Positions 8,742-18,195 of a stretch of 64,000 bases of DNA are shown here, one piece after another (position 1 is the first letter of the stretch; each line of letters opens with the position of its first letter). The notes beneath the pieces are model-generated. The model did no database searches. It was given only the letters and a program-made list of their open reading frames with translations, and was not told the DNA's origin. Both the position numbers and the translations under genes were made by a program. The DNA is from Parabacteroides bouchesdurhonensis (GTDB lineage: Bacteria; Bacteroidota; Bacteroidia; Bacteroidales; Tannerellaceae): assembly GCF_900186615.1 (NCBI RefSeq), contig NZ_LT896588.1, positions 2,338,728 through 2,402,727 of the forward strand, read 5' to 3'.

Positions 8742-10046
8742 ATGAAAACGATCTGCTTTTATTTTCAGATACATCAGCCATTCCGTTTAAAAAGGTATCG
8801 TTTCTTTGATATTGGGAATGATCATTATTACTACGATGATTTTCAGAATGAAGAAATTATTCGTCGTATAGCGGAGCAATGTTATTTGCCGGCTAATCGT
8901 ACGATCATGGAAATGATTAAAACCAGTGGCGGTAAGTTTAAAGTGGCATTTTCTATCTCCGGTATTGCATTGGAGCAAATGGAGATTTACACTCCTGAGG
9001 TAATTGACAGTTTTAAGGAATTGGCTGCTACAGGGAATGTTGAGTTCTTATCGGAAACCTATGCACATTCTTTATCATCTTTGGGAGATCCGGAAGAGTT
9101 TAAACATCAGGTGAAGAAACAGGAAGATAAAATTAAAACATTGTTTGGTGTAAAACCGAAAGTCTTCCGTAATACAGAACTTATCTATTCCGACGAAATA
9201 TCCACTATGGTATATGAAATGGGATATAAGGGTATGTTAACGGAGGGTGCTAAACATATATTAGGATGGAAGAGTCCGAATTATATGTATTCATCTTGTG
9301 AAGCTCCGAAATTAAGCTTGTTATTGAAGAATGACCGTTTTAGCGAAGATTTGTCCGATCGTTTCAGTGATTACAGTTGGAATGAATATCCGCTTACCGC
9401 TGACAAATATATGTCATGGATTGCTGCTACACCGGAATCAGAGCAGATTATCAATCTGTTTATGAATTATGAAGTTCTTGGTTCTTTGCATCCGGCAGCA
9501 ACCGGTATTTTTGATTTCTTTAAGGCTTTACCTCGCTTTGCTGAGGAAAAAGGCATACGATTCTCTACTCCGTCGGAAATCTTTACATTAATGAAACCTG
9601 TAGATTCAATTTCTGTTCCATACCCAATGTCATGGGTGGACGAAGAAAGAGATTGTAGTTCCTGGTTGGGAAATGTTTTGCAGCAAGAAGCTTTCAGGAA
9701 GATTAATGAAATTGGAGAACGTGTACGTTTATGTGAGCCACGCCGTATCCGTCAGGATTGGTATTACCTGCAGAGCAGTGATCATTTCTATTATATGAGT
9801 ACAAAACATATGGGACGTGGCAGTTTCAGCCCGTATGATAATCCATATGATGCATTCAACAATTATATGAATGTATTGTCTGACTTTATTGTCCGCGTGA
9901 ATGCCGAGTTCCCGGAAAATATAGAAAATGAAGAATTGAACTCTTTGCTTACTACTATTAAGAATCAGGGTGAAGAAATTGAAACCTTACAGAAAGAGCT
10001 TGATAAGTATAAAAAGAAAGCAGCAAAGAAACCTGTAGAAAAATAA
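8742..10046 (+). CDS. GH57 family alpha-amylase-like protein
   Basis: The 434-residue protein has the GH57 N-terminal motif HQPFR (His11) and the third conserved region FRNTELIY, whose Glu146 aligns with the catalytic nucleophile. The fourth region reads LFMNYEVLGSLHP near residues 239-251; family members that I know have Asp in DYE there, acting as acid/base, whereas here it is Asn242. The last 35 residues are a Lys/Glu-rich coiled coil. It may therefore be a weak enzyme or a glycogen-binding protein. It closes the glycogen operon, which ends at a strong terminator. Confidence 0.82.
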   Translation: MKTICFYFQIHQPFRLKRYRFFDIGNDHYYYDDFQNEEIIRRIAEQCYLPANRTIMEMIKTSGGKFKVAFSISGIALEQMEIYTPEVIDSFKELAATGNVEFLSETYAHSLSSLGDPEEFKHQVKKQEDKIKTLFGVKPKVFRNTELIYSDEISTMVYEMGYKGMLTEGAKHILGWKSPNYMYSSCEAPKLSLLLKNDRFSEDLSDRFSDYSWNEYPLTADKYMSWIAATPESEQIINLFMNYEVLGSLHPAATGIFDFFKALPRFAEEKGIRFSTPSEIFTLMKPVDSISVPYPMSWVDEERDCSSWLGNVLQQEAFRKINEIGERVRLCEPRRIRQDWYYLQSSDHFYYMSTKHMGRGSFSPYDNPYDAFNNYMNVLSDFIVRVNAEFPENIENEELNSLLTTIKNQGEEIETLQKELDKYKKKAAKKPVEK

Positions 10047-10062
10047 AATGATTGATAATACT

Positions 10063-10096
10063 AAAAAGGCGGATCAAAAGAGATCCGCCTTTTTTT
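10063..10096 (+). terminator. Rho-independent terminator of the glycogen operon
   Basis: GGCGGATC (10068-10075) and GATCCGCC (10082-10089) form a perfect 8-bp stem with a 6-nt loop, extended by A-T pairs and followed by a run of T. The A-tract on the other side means it may also stop leftward transcription. Confidence 0.93.
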
Positions 10097-10118
10097 ATGA
10101 AGTTATATTTGTCTTTTG

Positions 10119-11495
10119 TCAGTTATTAAATACACATGATGTAACAATAATTTCAGTTACTTCTTCGTCTTTTCTCAATTGAACACCGGCAGGAGCCAGG
10201 TAATTGCTCAGAGAAATTGTGTAAGGGTCTTGATAATATGTACCTTGAGAGGTTTCCCGATTGACAGGTATTGCTACCAAGACAAGGTCTTTATCCGGAG
10301 CATTATCAATTTGATATTGCAGAATATTGGAAATATTCCCAAACGTGTATGAACGTGTTGAAGAACTATATTGTGTGGATAAAAATGATGTTTTATTATT
10401 TTCGACTTGATTCTTCTCAAAGAAACCCTTTACAGAATCCTGAGGCAGTAATAACAGGTATGGCGGCGGATTTAAAGCATATTGCCAATCAGGTTGAGGC
10501 ATAGCCTTCATTGTAAGAGGCAAGTTTGTCAAAATCCGGTTCTTTACAACCGATACGATTTCTTTAGCCGGAAGTACAATTTGAGTACAAACGCCTGCCG
10601 GGCTTTTTATATATGTATAGCTATCATTCGGCTTTAACAACTCTGTCATATCCGTGTTTTTAAAACGGTTGAGCTGAATAACCTCTTTAGTAACATTAAA
10701 ACGCTCATACCCTTTTACAATAGAATCCTGCCCTGCGCTACCTGTTACTATATAACGGTAGTAGATTGTGAAAGACGAACGGTCTACAAATAAAATATTA
10801 CCTGTTCCGTATGTGTTGGTGACATACAGGCCGGGGAAGAATTTATTAAACGAATCCTGATTCTTGAAAGTCTCCGGATTATTGATTGTTTCTTCGTAAA
10901 ACTTCTGTCCTAATTCTTTCGGCATGCGAATAACAACGCTTGGATAAGCTTTTGCATTGTCTACATCCAATGCATTTTCTCGTAGAGAATCCGAAATACT
11001 CGGGTCGAATGCCGTATACGTTTGTGCACCTAATGATATTTGCATATTGCAGTAATCTTTAGGGTCTATATTCGTGTAGTAGTTATCCTTCAAGGGCGAA
11101 GTTACCTGATATATTTCAGCACGCATAGGTGCTAATGAGTCACCAATCCATGAACTTGCGCTGTATTTAATTCTGAAGTCTACAGAATCTATCATCCCAT
11201 CAAGCGGTTTGTGTTTAAACTGATAATCATCCGGGCAATAGAACTGGCAAATATAATCGCTTTTTAAATTTCCATAAAGCGGATCGTATATTTCTCCCAA
11301 CAAACCGTATTCTGTCTTTGCATAAATGGAATCCATTTGTATGGTCGATGCCTTTAGTTGAAAAGTATCATTATATACTATCGGTCTGTCTCCTTCTGGT
11401 TGGATGGTTGATCCTACCAAGCTCAAATCATCATTACACCCGCCCAGAATACTAGCTCCCAAGCAAAGTCCGAGTATAAACAGGTTGAATTTCAT
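10119..11495 (-). CDS. DUF4270 family lipoprotein
   Basis: The 458-residue protein has a lipoprotein signal (LGASILGGC, Cys20) and then the DUF4270 pattern, including the early DSIYAKTEYGLLGEIYDPLYG segment. Most of the chain is predicted beta-rich. DUF4270 lipoproteins are common in Bacteroidetes, and in this order they often adjoin the GT5-like gene and panC, as here. No biochemical function is established that I know of. It lies 11 bp after the GT5 half-protein gene and is probably co-transcribed with it. Confidence 0.88.
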   Translation of the reverse strand: MKFNLFILGLCLGASILGGCNDDLSLVGSTIQPEGDRPIVYNDTFQLKASTIQMDSIYAKTEYGLLGEIYDPLYGNLKSDYICQFYCPDDYQFKHKPLDGMIDSVDFRIKYSASSWIGDSLAPMRAEIYQVTSPLKDNYYTNIDPKDYCNMQISLGAQTYTAFDPSISDSLRENALDVDNAKAYPSVVIRMPKELGQKFYEETINNPETFKNQDSFNKFFPGLYVTNTYGTGNILFVDRSSFTIYYRYIVTGSAGQDSIVKGYERFNVTKEVIQLNRFKNTDMTELLKPNDSYTYIKSPAGVCTQIVLPAKEIVSVVKNRILTNLPLTMKAMPQPDWQYALNPPPYLLLLPQDSVKGFFEKNQVENNKTSFLSTQYSSSTRSYTFGNISNILQYQIDNAPDKDLVLVAIPVNRETSQGTYYQDPYTISLSNYLAPAGVQLRKDEEVTEIIVTSCVFNN

Positions 11496-11506
11496 TTTGT
11501 TGTTAT

Positions 11507-12331
11507 TTATTTCTTATTGGAATCCAATACCACATCATAGAACTCATTGAATTTGTCAATATATGTTTCTGGTGATTGGTAAGGTAGGAATGGTATTTCT
11601 TTTTTTGTTGCAATGTAATCCATCACATCCTGATTAATCGTTTCACTGCCTTGTATCACCCCGTCGGCAAAATCTATAGCCAGTTTTGTTAAACCGGTGA
11701 AGCTTGTATCTGTCTTTAATAACTTCACATCGCTTTCTTTGGCACCGTCCATTTTTAACTTATTGGCAAACTCTTTTCTAAACGGAGTTTTAAAGTCATC
11801 ATTGTATATGGAGTACACAATTTTTGCATTACGTAAACAAGGATCATCGGCATACATTCGTTTGATGTATAATGCAGTTAAAGCAGACATCCACCCGTGG
11901 CAATGGATAATATTCGGTATCCATCGAAGTTTCTTCACCGTTTCCAATACTCCACGTACATAGAAAATGGATCGATCGTCGTTATCCTCAAATTCTTTGC
12001 CGTTATCGTCGACAACTGTCGCTTTCCGTTGGAAGAAATCCTCATTGTCAATAAAATATACCTGCATTCGAGCCGATTGAATGGAAGCAACCTTGATAAT
12101 CAGAGGATGATCGGTGTCATCAATGATAAGATTCATGCCCGATAAACGGATAACTTCATGTAATTGATTGCGTCGTTCGTTAATGTTTCCAAATTTAGGC
12201 ATGAATGTCCTGATTTCGCGACCATGTTCCTGAATGCCTTGCGGTAGATTTCTGCATATTGTAGCAATCTCTGATTCGGGAAGGTAAGGCGTGATTTCTT
12301 GGGCTATAAACAAGATTTTTTTTGCATCCAT
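11507..12331 (-). CDS. Glycogen/starch synthase-like protein, N-terminal (GT5) domain only
   Basis: At 274 residues this covers only the first Rossmann domain of a GT5 glycogen synthase, starting KILFIAQEITPYLPESE and including the HCHGW motif near residue 140. The second Rossmann domain is absent. The KxGGL ADP-glucose motif expected after the first strand is replaced by PESEIA. Short proteins of this kind occur next to panC in other Bacteroidales. I chose the ATG at 12331, because an upstream ATG at 12382 would precede the -7 element at 12360-12367. It is unlikely to be a complete glycogen synthase. Confidence 0.8.
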   Translation of the reverse strand: MDAKKILFIAQEITPYLPESEIATICRNLPQGIQEHGREIRTFMPKFGNINERRNQLHEVIRLSGMNLIIDDTDHPLIIKVASIQSARMQVYFIDNEDFFQRKATVVDDNGKEFEDNDDRSIFYVRGVLETVKKLRWIPNIIHCHGWMSALTALYIKRMYADDPCLRNAKIVYSIYNDDFKTPFRKEFANKLKMDGAKESDVKLLKTDTSFTGLTKLAIDFADGVIQGSETINQDVMDYIATKKEIPFLPYQSPETYIDKFNEFYDVVLDSNKK

Positions 12332-12359
12332 TCTGTAAGTTAGTTTTATAAAGACGCTA

Positions 12360-12367
12360 CAAAGATA
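12360..12367 (-). promoter_or_regulatory. -7 element upstream of the GT5-like gene
   Basis: TATCTTTG on the minus strand is an exact TAnnTTTG, 28 bp upstream of the chosen start. It supports the ATG at 12331 over a longer reading. No clear -33 element is seen. Confidence 0.5.
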
Positions 12368-12430
12368 ATAAAATTCTTTCATTTACGGTAATTATTTACT
12401 TGCTTTGCACCGTCATTAAGCATCTATAAG

Positions 12431-13273
12431 ATGAAAATAGTAAACAGTATTAAAGAATTGAAACAGAATCTTGCCCTTGAAAAGCAAGAAAACAAGCTGA
12501 TTGGCTTTGTTCCTACAATGGGAGCATTGCATGAAGGTCACCTTAGTTTGGTGAAACATTGTGTAAAAGAAAATGATGTTTGTGTGGTGAGTATTTTTGT
12601 AAATCCCACGCAATTCAACGATAAACACGATTTGGAGACTTATCCTCGCACGCTTGAAAAAGACTGTGCCTTATTGGAGCCTACAGGGTGTAAATACGTA
12701 TTTGCTCCAACTGCGGAAGAGATGTATCCTGAACCTGATACACGCACTTTCGATTTCGGAACCGTATCGCAGGTAATGGAAGGGGCAAAGCGTCCGGGAC
12801 ATTTTAACGGCGTGGCCCAAATCGTAAGTAAATTGTTTTATGCCGTAGAGCCGGACAACGCTTATTTCGGGGAAAAAGATTTCCAACAGATTGCTGTTAT
12901 CCGTGCTATGGTGAAACAGTTGAATATACCTGTGAAGATTAATGCCTGTCCTATCGTTCGTGAGGCAGATGGATTGGCGTTGAGTAGCCGTAATACTCGT
13001 TTAACTCCCGAACTGCGTCAAAAGGCACCGCTTATTGCACGTACGTTAAAAGAAAGTACTACCTTTGCACCGGATAAGAATGTGAGAGAAGTTATCGATT
13101 ATGTTGTTAATACGATAAATAAGGACTCTGATATGGAGGTCGAATATTACGAAATAGTAGATGGCAACACATTGGAATCTATTAATGACTGGTCGGATGC
13201 GGATTACATAGTTGGTTGTATTACCGTTTACTGTGGAGAAGTTCGCCTTATTGATAACATCAGGTATAAATAA
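12431..13273 (+). CDS. panC: Pantoate--beta-alanine ligase
   Basis: This 280-residue cytoplasmic enzyme condenses pantoate with beta-alanine, using ATP, to make pantothenate for coenzyme A. The HIGH-type nucleotide motif appears as [10 protein letters not shown] near residues 28-37, followed by FVNPTQF and later GEKDFQQ and ALSSRN, all standard for PanC. It is divergent from the GT5-like gene and 95 bp upstream of panD, which supplies beta-alanine. Confidence 0.97.
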   Translation: MKIVNSIKELKQNLALEKQENKLIGFVPTMGALHEGHLSLVKHCVKENDVCVVSIFVNPTQFNDKHDLETYPRTLEKDCALLEPTGCKYVFAPTAEEMYPEPDTRTFDFGTVSQVMEGAKRPGHFNGVAQIVSKLFYAVEPDNAYFGEKDFQQIAVIRAMVKQLNIPVKINACPIVREADGLALSSRNTRLTPELRQKAPLIARTLKESTTFAPDKNVREVIDYVVNTINKDSDMEVEYYEIVDGNTLESINDWSDADYIVGCITVYCGEVRLIDNIRYK

Positions 13274-13368
13274 GAAATACAAATTTTAATATGGGCTATA
13301 TGAAGCCTGTTCGTTCTATAATCTCTCTGATTCATACATTTATAACTTATAACTCATAATTCAGTACA

Positions 13369-13719
13369 ATGTTTATAGAGGTAGTTAAATCAAAGATTCA
13401 CCGCGTAACGGTTACGGAAGCCAATCTGAACTATATCGGGAGTATTACGGTAGATGAAGATCTTCTGGATGCTGCTAACCTGATACCGAATGAAAAGGTT
13501 TCTATCGTTAATAACAACAACGGTGAACGTTTTGAAACGTACATTATCAAAGGGGAACGTGGCTCTGGCGTAATCTGTCTGAATGGTGCGGCAGCTCGCA
13601 AGGTACAACCCGGAGATGTTATTATTATCATGTCATATGCCATGATGGATTTTGAGGAAGCTAAAACGTTTAAACCGGCGGTTGTATTTCCTGATACGGC
13701 GACAAATAAACTGGTGTAG
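13369..13719 (+). CDS. panD: Aspartate 1-decarboxylase
   Basis: The 116-residue proenzyme makes beta-alanine from aspartate. The self-cleavage site Gly24-Ser25 in NYIGSITVD is intact, so Ser25 can become the pyruvoyl group. The conserved NGAAAR stretch near residue 73 is also present. It lies directly downstream of panC, the usual arrangement, and is followed by a strong terminator. Confidence 0.97.
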   Translation: MFIEVVKSKIHRVTVTEANLNYIGSITVDEDLLDAANLIPNEKVSIVNNNNGERFETYIIKGERGSGVICLNGAAARKVQPGDVIIIMSYAMMDFEEAKTFKPAVVFPDTATNKLV

Positions 13720-13756
13720 CATCGCAAGCAATATAAAGCTGTATATATTGAATAAG

Positions 13757-13790
13757 AAAAGAGCTCGCCGGTATCCGGCGGGCTCTTTTT
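13757..13790 (+). terminator. Terminator after panD
   Basis: A GC-rich hairpin (GAGCTCGCCGG paired with CCGGCGGGCTC around TAT, with one T·G pair) preceded by A-rich and followed by T-rich sequence. It separates panC-panD from the MATE gene. Confidence 0.9.
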
Positions 13791-13829
13791 ATTTTTTTCT
13801 AAAGCTATTTATTACTAAAAAGATCATTT

Positions 13830-15152
13830 ATGTATTCAAACAAGCAAATATGGAATGTTAGCTATCCGATATTTCTCGGACTTCTGGCACAAAATATCAT
13901 CAATGTAACAGACACTGCTTTTCTTGGACGAGTAGGCGAGATGGAGTTAGGTGCTTCCGCTATGGGTGGATTATATTACATCTGCATCTTTACGATTGCA
14001 TTCGGGTTCAGTACTGGGTCGCAAATCATGATTGCCCGCCGAAATGGAGAACAAAACTACGCAGCGGTAGGTCCGGTGATGATACAAGGCGTGTTCTTTT
14101 TACTGATGCTGGCTGCTGTTTTGTTCACCTTCTCACGTCTTTTTGCCGGAGATATTATGCGCTTGCTTATTTCATCGGATGATATTTGGCAAGCTACAAT
14201 GGAGTTTCTTGACTGGCGCGTGTTTGGCTTCTTCTTTACGTTTGTAGGTGTGATGTTTCGTGCTTTGTTTATTGGTATAACCCGTACAAAGGTGTTAACG
14301 TTAAATGCCTTTGTGATGGCAGTTACAAATATATTGTTGGATTATCTCCTGATATTCGGTCATGCCGGTTTCCCGGAGATGGGTATTCAGGGAGCTGCAT
14401 TGGCATCGGTAATTGCTGAAGGAGTATCAATCCTGTTTTATGTTATTTATACGCGTATTACGGTAGATAAGGAAAAATATGCGCTGAATCATTTTCGCAC
14501 CTTCGATATTAATCTATTGAAGCGCGTATTAAGTATCTCGATTTTTACAATGTTGCAGTATTTTGTTTCATTGACTACTTACTTTATGCTTTTTATTGCT
14601 GTTGAACATTTGGGACAGCGCCAATTAGCCGTTGCTAATATCGTACGAAGTATCTATGTTGTCATGCTGATCCCTGTCAACTCATTGTCAATGGCGACAA
14701 ATACATTTGTCAGCAATAGTATTGGAGCGGGGCATGTTGATCAGGTACTGTCTATTATTCGCCGTATTACTTATTGGTCTGTGGGCATAATGGCAGTGTT
14801 TGTTTTGGTTCTTTGTTTGTTTCCCTCCGAAGTCATTTCCGTTTATACGAATGACAGACTATTGGTGGAAGCTTCAATACCCTCCGTATATGTAATAGCA
14901 GGCGCATTATTGATATCGGCGGTTGCCAATATCGCATTTAGCGGAGTGACAGGTACGGGCAATACAAAAGCGGCCTTATACATGGAACTTGTTACCTTGT
15001 TTTTCTATGCCCTTTTTATATATATCGCAGGAATGCGTTTGCACTTGCCGGTAGCCATTTGTTTCCTTACAGAGGTAATCTATTATGTAGGCCTGTTGCT
15101 ATCAAGTACTATTTATTTGAGAAAGGCGGCCTGGCAGAATAAGAAAATCTGA
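13830..15152 (+). CDS. MATE family efflux transporter
   Basis: The 440-residue protein has about 12 hydrophobic segments and the MATE N-terminal pattern YPIFLGLLAQNIINVTDTAFLGRVG. These transporters export drugs or metabolites in exchange for Na+ or H+ across the inner membrane. It stands alone, following the panD terminator and followed 70 bp later by the palindromic array at 15223-15318. Substrate cannot be inferred from neighbours. Confidence 0.92.
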   Translation: MYSNKQIWNVSYPIFLGLLAQNIINVTDTAFLGRVGEMELGASAMGGLYYICIFTIAFGFSTGSQIMIARRNGEQNYAAVGPVMIQGVFFLLMLAAVLFTFSRLFAGDIMRLLISSDDIWQATMEFLDWRVFGFFFTFVGVMFRALFIGITRTKVLTLNAFVMAVTNILLDYLLIFGHAGFPEMGIQGAALASVIAEGVSILFYVIYTRITVDKEKYALNHFRTFDINLLKRVLSISIFTMLQYFVSLTTYFMLFIAVEHLGQRQLAVANIVRSIYVVMLIPVNSLSMATNTFVSNSIGAGHVDQVLSIIRRITYWSVGIMAVFVLVLCLFPSEVISVYTNDRLLVEASIPSVYVIAGALLISAVANIAFSGVTGTGNTKAALYMELVTLFFYALFIYIAGMRLHLPVAICFLTEVIYYVGLLLSSTIYLRKAAWQNKKI

Positions 15153-15222
15153 TAATTTCATTTTAAGAATTAAACGAATAGAGATAGACCTTTGCTAGTA
15201 TAAGCCCTTTTTTCCTGATAAA

Positions 15223-15318
15223 CTAATCGGATCACGGCTGTGATTCATATAGATCACACGGGTGATCCAATCAGATCACAGAAGTGATTTATATGAATCA
15301 CAGCCGTGATCCGATTAG
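15223..15318. repeat. Four-unit palindromic array, 22-bp period, with 28-bp outer inverted repeat
   Basis: Four units of the form rATCACnnnnGTGATy start at 15230, 15252, 15274 and 15296, exactly 22 bp apart, each with a 6-bp linker. The outermost units also pair with each other: 15223-15250 and 15291-15318 are a perfect 28-bp inverted repeat, extendable to 35 bp with one mismatch. The whole could fold as one long stem or as four small hairpins. It begins 70 bp after the MATE stop codon. The rest of 15153-15494 holds the promoter at 15428-15460 and nothing else I can identify. Confidence 0.9.
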
Positions 15319-15427
15319 AATGTCGGGAGAAAACAACTAAAATGTATCGTAAAGCGGAGGAAATGGATTCTATAGTTTTCCTTGCAGAAAGTATCTTTAA
15401 ATAGTTACGTACTTTTACCTGTTCTCA

Positions 15428-15460
15428 TTTGGACTATTCCTAAATAATCTCGTACATTTG
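15428..15460 (+). promoter_or_regulatory. Promoter of the PurF-like gene
   Basis: TTTG (15428-15431), 21 nt, then TACATTTG (15453-15460) matches both Bacteroidetes promoter elements. The leader to the ATG at 15495 would be about 30 nt. Confidence 0.75.
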
Positions 15461-15494
15461 TGTTCTCAAACAAAAATCAATAACAGAACAGACG

Positions 15495-16898
15495 ATGGGA
15501 GGTTTTTTTGGCACTATTTCTAAATCGGCTTGTGCTACAGACTTATTTTATGGCACGGACTATAATTCTCATTTAGGAACCCGCAGGGGCGGTATGGCTA
15601 CGCTTCACGAAGGTGTTTTTCAACGTTCAATTCATAACCTGGAAAATTCATATTTCCGTACACGGTTTGAAAGTGAATTAGATAAATTTAAAGGAAACTC
15701 TGGTATCGGTATAATCAGTGATACAGACCCGCAGCCAATTTTCATAAACTCTCATTTGGGCAAATATGCTGTTGTGACAGTTGCAAAAGTGAATAACTTG
15801 GATGAGCTGGAGCAGGAGTTGCTGGAAAAAGGACGTCATTTTTCCGAATTAAGTTCAGGTAAAATTAATCAAACGGAATTAATATCATTGCTTATTTCGG
15901 AGGGGAGAACTTTTGTAGAAGGTGTTGAAATTGTACATGAGAAGATAAAAGGATCATGCTCCATGCTGATTCTTACCGAAAATGGTATTATTGCTGCTCG
16001 TGACAAGTACGGCCGAACTCCTCTATTAATAGGTAAGAAAGACGGAGCTATTGCTGCTTCCAGTGAACCTAGCAGTTTCCCGAACCTTGGATTTGAACTG
16101 GAGTATAATGTAGGACCGGGCGAAGTTGTAATGCTTACGGCAGATAAGATAGAACAGCTTCGTAAACCTAATAAAAAGATGCAGGTTTGCTCTTTCCTTT
16201 GGGTTTATTATGGTTATCCTGTTTCTGAATATGAAGGTGTAAATGTAGATGCCGCCCGTTATGCAAGTGGTATGGCAATGGCTAAGAAAGACAAGGTTGA
16301 TGCCGATTATGTATCCGGTATCCCCGATTCGGGTATCGGTATGGCTCTGGGCTATTCCGAAGGCAAAGGCATTCCTTATCGTCGTGCAATAGTGAAATAT
16401 ACGCCTACCTGGCCTCGTAGCTTTACACCGTCCAATCAGGCTGTTCGTGATCTGGTAGCCAAAATGAAATTGATACCAAACAGGACTTTATTACGTGATA
16501 AACGCGTTATTTTTTGTGATGATTCAATTGTTCGCGGTACTCAACTACGAGATAACGTTAATATCTTATATGGATATGGAGCAAAAGAAGTGCACATGCG
16601 TATCGGATGTCCTCCTATCTTATTTTCGTGTCCGTTTTTAGGTTTTTCGGCCTCTAAATCTGATCTTGAATTAATAGCCCGCCGTATTATAAAAGAATTG
16701 GAAGGCGATGATAGTAAGAACCTGGAGAAGTATGCTGCAACAGGATCCGAAGAATATAACAAGCTGGTTGAATGTATTCGTAAGAAATTAAATATTACTA
16801 CCCTTCGGTTTAATACGGTAGAAGATCTTATTGAAGCGATCGGTCTGCCGAAAGAATGTGTTTGTACACATTGCTATAACGGATCTGGCTGTTTTTGA
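15495..16898 (+). CDS. Amidophosphoribosyltransferase-like protein lacking the glutaminase cysteine
   Basis: The 467-residue protein has the two-domain layout of PurF: an N-terminal Ntn-amidotransferase domain (1 to about 220) and a phosphoribosyltransferase domain with an intact PRPP motif, VIFCDDSIVRGTQ near 338-350. It begins MGGFFG where PurF has MCGI, so the N-terminal nucleophilic cysteine is glycine. Cysteines at 232, 379, 455 or 457, and 460 fall where Bacillus-type PurF binds its 4Fe-4S cluster. Annotation pipelines usually call it PurF; I think it is a paralogue that cannot hydrolyse glutamine by the usual route. It has its own promoter. Confidence 0.85.
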   Translation: MGGFFGTISKSACATDLFYGTDYNSHLGTRRGGMATLHEGVFQRSIHNLENSYFRTRFESELDKFKGNSGIGIISDTDPQPIFINSHLGKYAVVTVAKVNNLDELEQELLEKGRHFSELSSGKINQTELISLLISEGRTFVEGVEIVHEKIKGSCSMLILTENGIIAARDKYGRTPLLIGKKDGAIAASSEPSSFPNLGFELEYNVGPGEVVMLTADKIEQLRKPNKKMQVCSFLWVYYGYPVSEYEGVNVDAARYASGMAMAKKDKVDADYVSGIPDSGIGMALGYSEGKGIPYRRAIVKYTPTWPRSFTPSNQAVRDLVAKMKLIPNRTLLRDKRVIFCDDSIVRGTQLRDNVNILYGYGAKEVHMRIGCPPILFSCPFLGFSASKSDLELIARRIIKELEGDDSKNLEKYAATGSEEYNKLVECIRKKLNITTLRFNTVEDLIEAIGLPKECVCTHCYNGSGCF

Positions 16899-16961
16899 TG
16901 GTTGAAGATATTTTCCTATCTTTATAGCATTAAAGAACAAAAAAACTAAAAGATATAGGTT

Positions 16962-18182
16962 ATGAATTTGGTAGACAGATTTCTAAAGTACGTTACCTTC
17001 GATACACAATCAAGCGAGGAAACGGGTACAACGCCAAGTACATCCGGGCAACGCGTATTTGCACAAGCATTAGTAAAAGAATTGGAAGAAATAGGGCTGG
17101 AAGATATTACCCTGGATAACAACAGTTATCTGATGGCCACGCTTCCGGCGAACACTACTGCACATATTCCGACAATCGGTTTTATCGCTCATCTGGATAC
17201 TAGCCCGGATATGTCCGGCAAGGATGTGCAACCTCGTATTGTAAATTATAAAGGAGGCGATATTGTATTATCTGAAGAGGATAATATAGTACTTTCTACG
17301 TCGATGTTTCCTGAACTTAATGATTATAAGGGGCAAGATATTATTGTAACCAACGGCAAGACTTTATTGGGTGCAGATGATAAAGCCGGTGTTGCAGCAA
17401 TTATCTCTGCTGTGAAATACCTAAAAGATCATCCCGAAATAAAGCACGGAAAAATACGTATAGCGTTTACTCCTGATGAAGAAATAGGGCAGGGAGCAGA
17501 TCATTTTGACGTAGATAAGTTCGGCTGTGAATGGGCTTATACGATTGACGGCGGACAGATTGGAGAACTGGAATATGAGAATTTCAATGCAGCAGGTGCT
17601 AAAGTATTGTTTAAAGGACTGAATGTTCATCCGGGATATGCTAAGAATAAGATGTTGAATGCTTGCTTGCTGGCTGCCGAGTTCGCTTCCTGGTTGCCTG
17701 CGTCACAGCGTCCTGAACAGACGGAAGGCTATGAAGGTTTTTTCCATCTTACCGGAATGAGTGGTTCTGTTGAAAACGCTTCCTTATCCTACATCATCCG
17801 AGATCATACCCGCTCTCTATTTGAACAGAAGAAAAGAGATTTGCATGCTTTGGTTGAACGTATGAACGAGATGCACCCGGGTAGTACTACTTTGGAATTA
17901 CGGGATCAGTATTATAATATGCGTGAGGTGGTTGAACCGAAAAGGTTCATCGTGGACATTGCTTTTGAAGCTATGACAGCCATAGGCGTTATTCCGTTAG
18001 TTAAACCTATACGGGGAGGTACGGATGGAGCACGTCTTTCTTTTATGGGATTGCCTTGCCCTAATATTTTTGCCGGCGGGTTGAACTTCCATGGACGTTA
18101 TGAATTCTTACCTGTCCATTCGTTGGAAAAGAGTATGGAAACGATAGTAAAAATAGCAGAGCTGACAGCTCAGAAATCTTAA
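16962..18182 (+). CDS. pepT: Peptidase T (tripeptide aminopeptidase)
   Basis: This 406-residue M20-family enzyme removes N-terminal residues from tripeptides with two metal ions. The metal motifs are present: AHLDTSPD near residues 75-82, GADDKAG near 139, DEEIGQGAD near 171, the DGG segment near 195, and a C-terminal GGLNFHG histidine near 380. It is followed after 13 bp by gcvT, so the two are probably one operon. Confidence 0.95.
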   Translation: MNLVDRFLKYVTFDTQSSEETGTTPSTSGQRVFAQALVKELEEIGLEDITLDNNSYLMATLPANTTAHIPTIGFIAHLDTSPDMSGKDVQPRIVNYKGGDIVLSEEDNIVLSTSMFPELNDYKGQDIIVTNGKTLLGADDKAGVAAIISAVKYLKDHPEIKHGKIRIAFTPDEEIGQGADHFDVDKFGCEWAYTIDGGQIGELEYENFNAAGAKVLFKGLNVHPGYAKNKMLNACLLAAEFASWLPASQRPEQTEGYEGFFHLTGMSGSVENASLSYIIRDHTRSLFEQKKRDLHALVERMNEMHPGSTTLELRDQYYNMREVVEPKRFIVDIAFEAMTAIGVIPLVKPIRGGTDGARLSFMGLPCPNIFAGGLNFHGRYEFLPVHSLEKSMETIVKIAELTAQKS

Positions 18183-18195
18183 ATAAAGAAATAGT

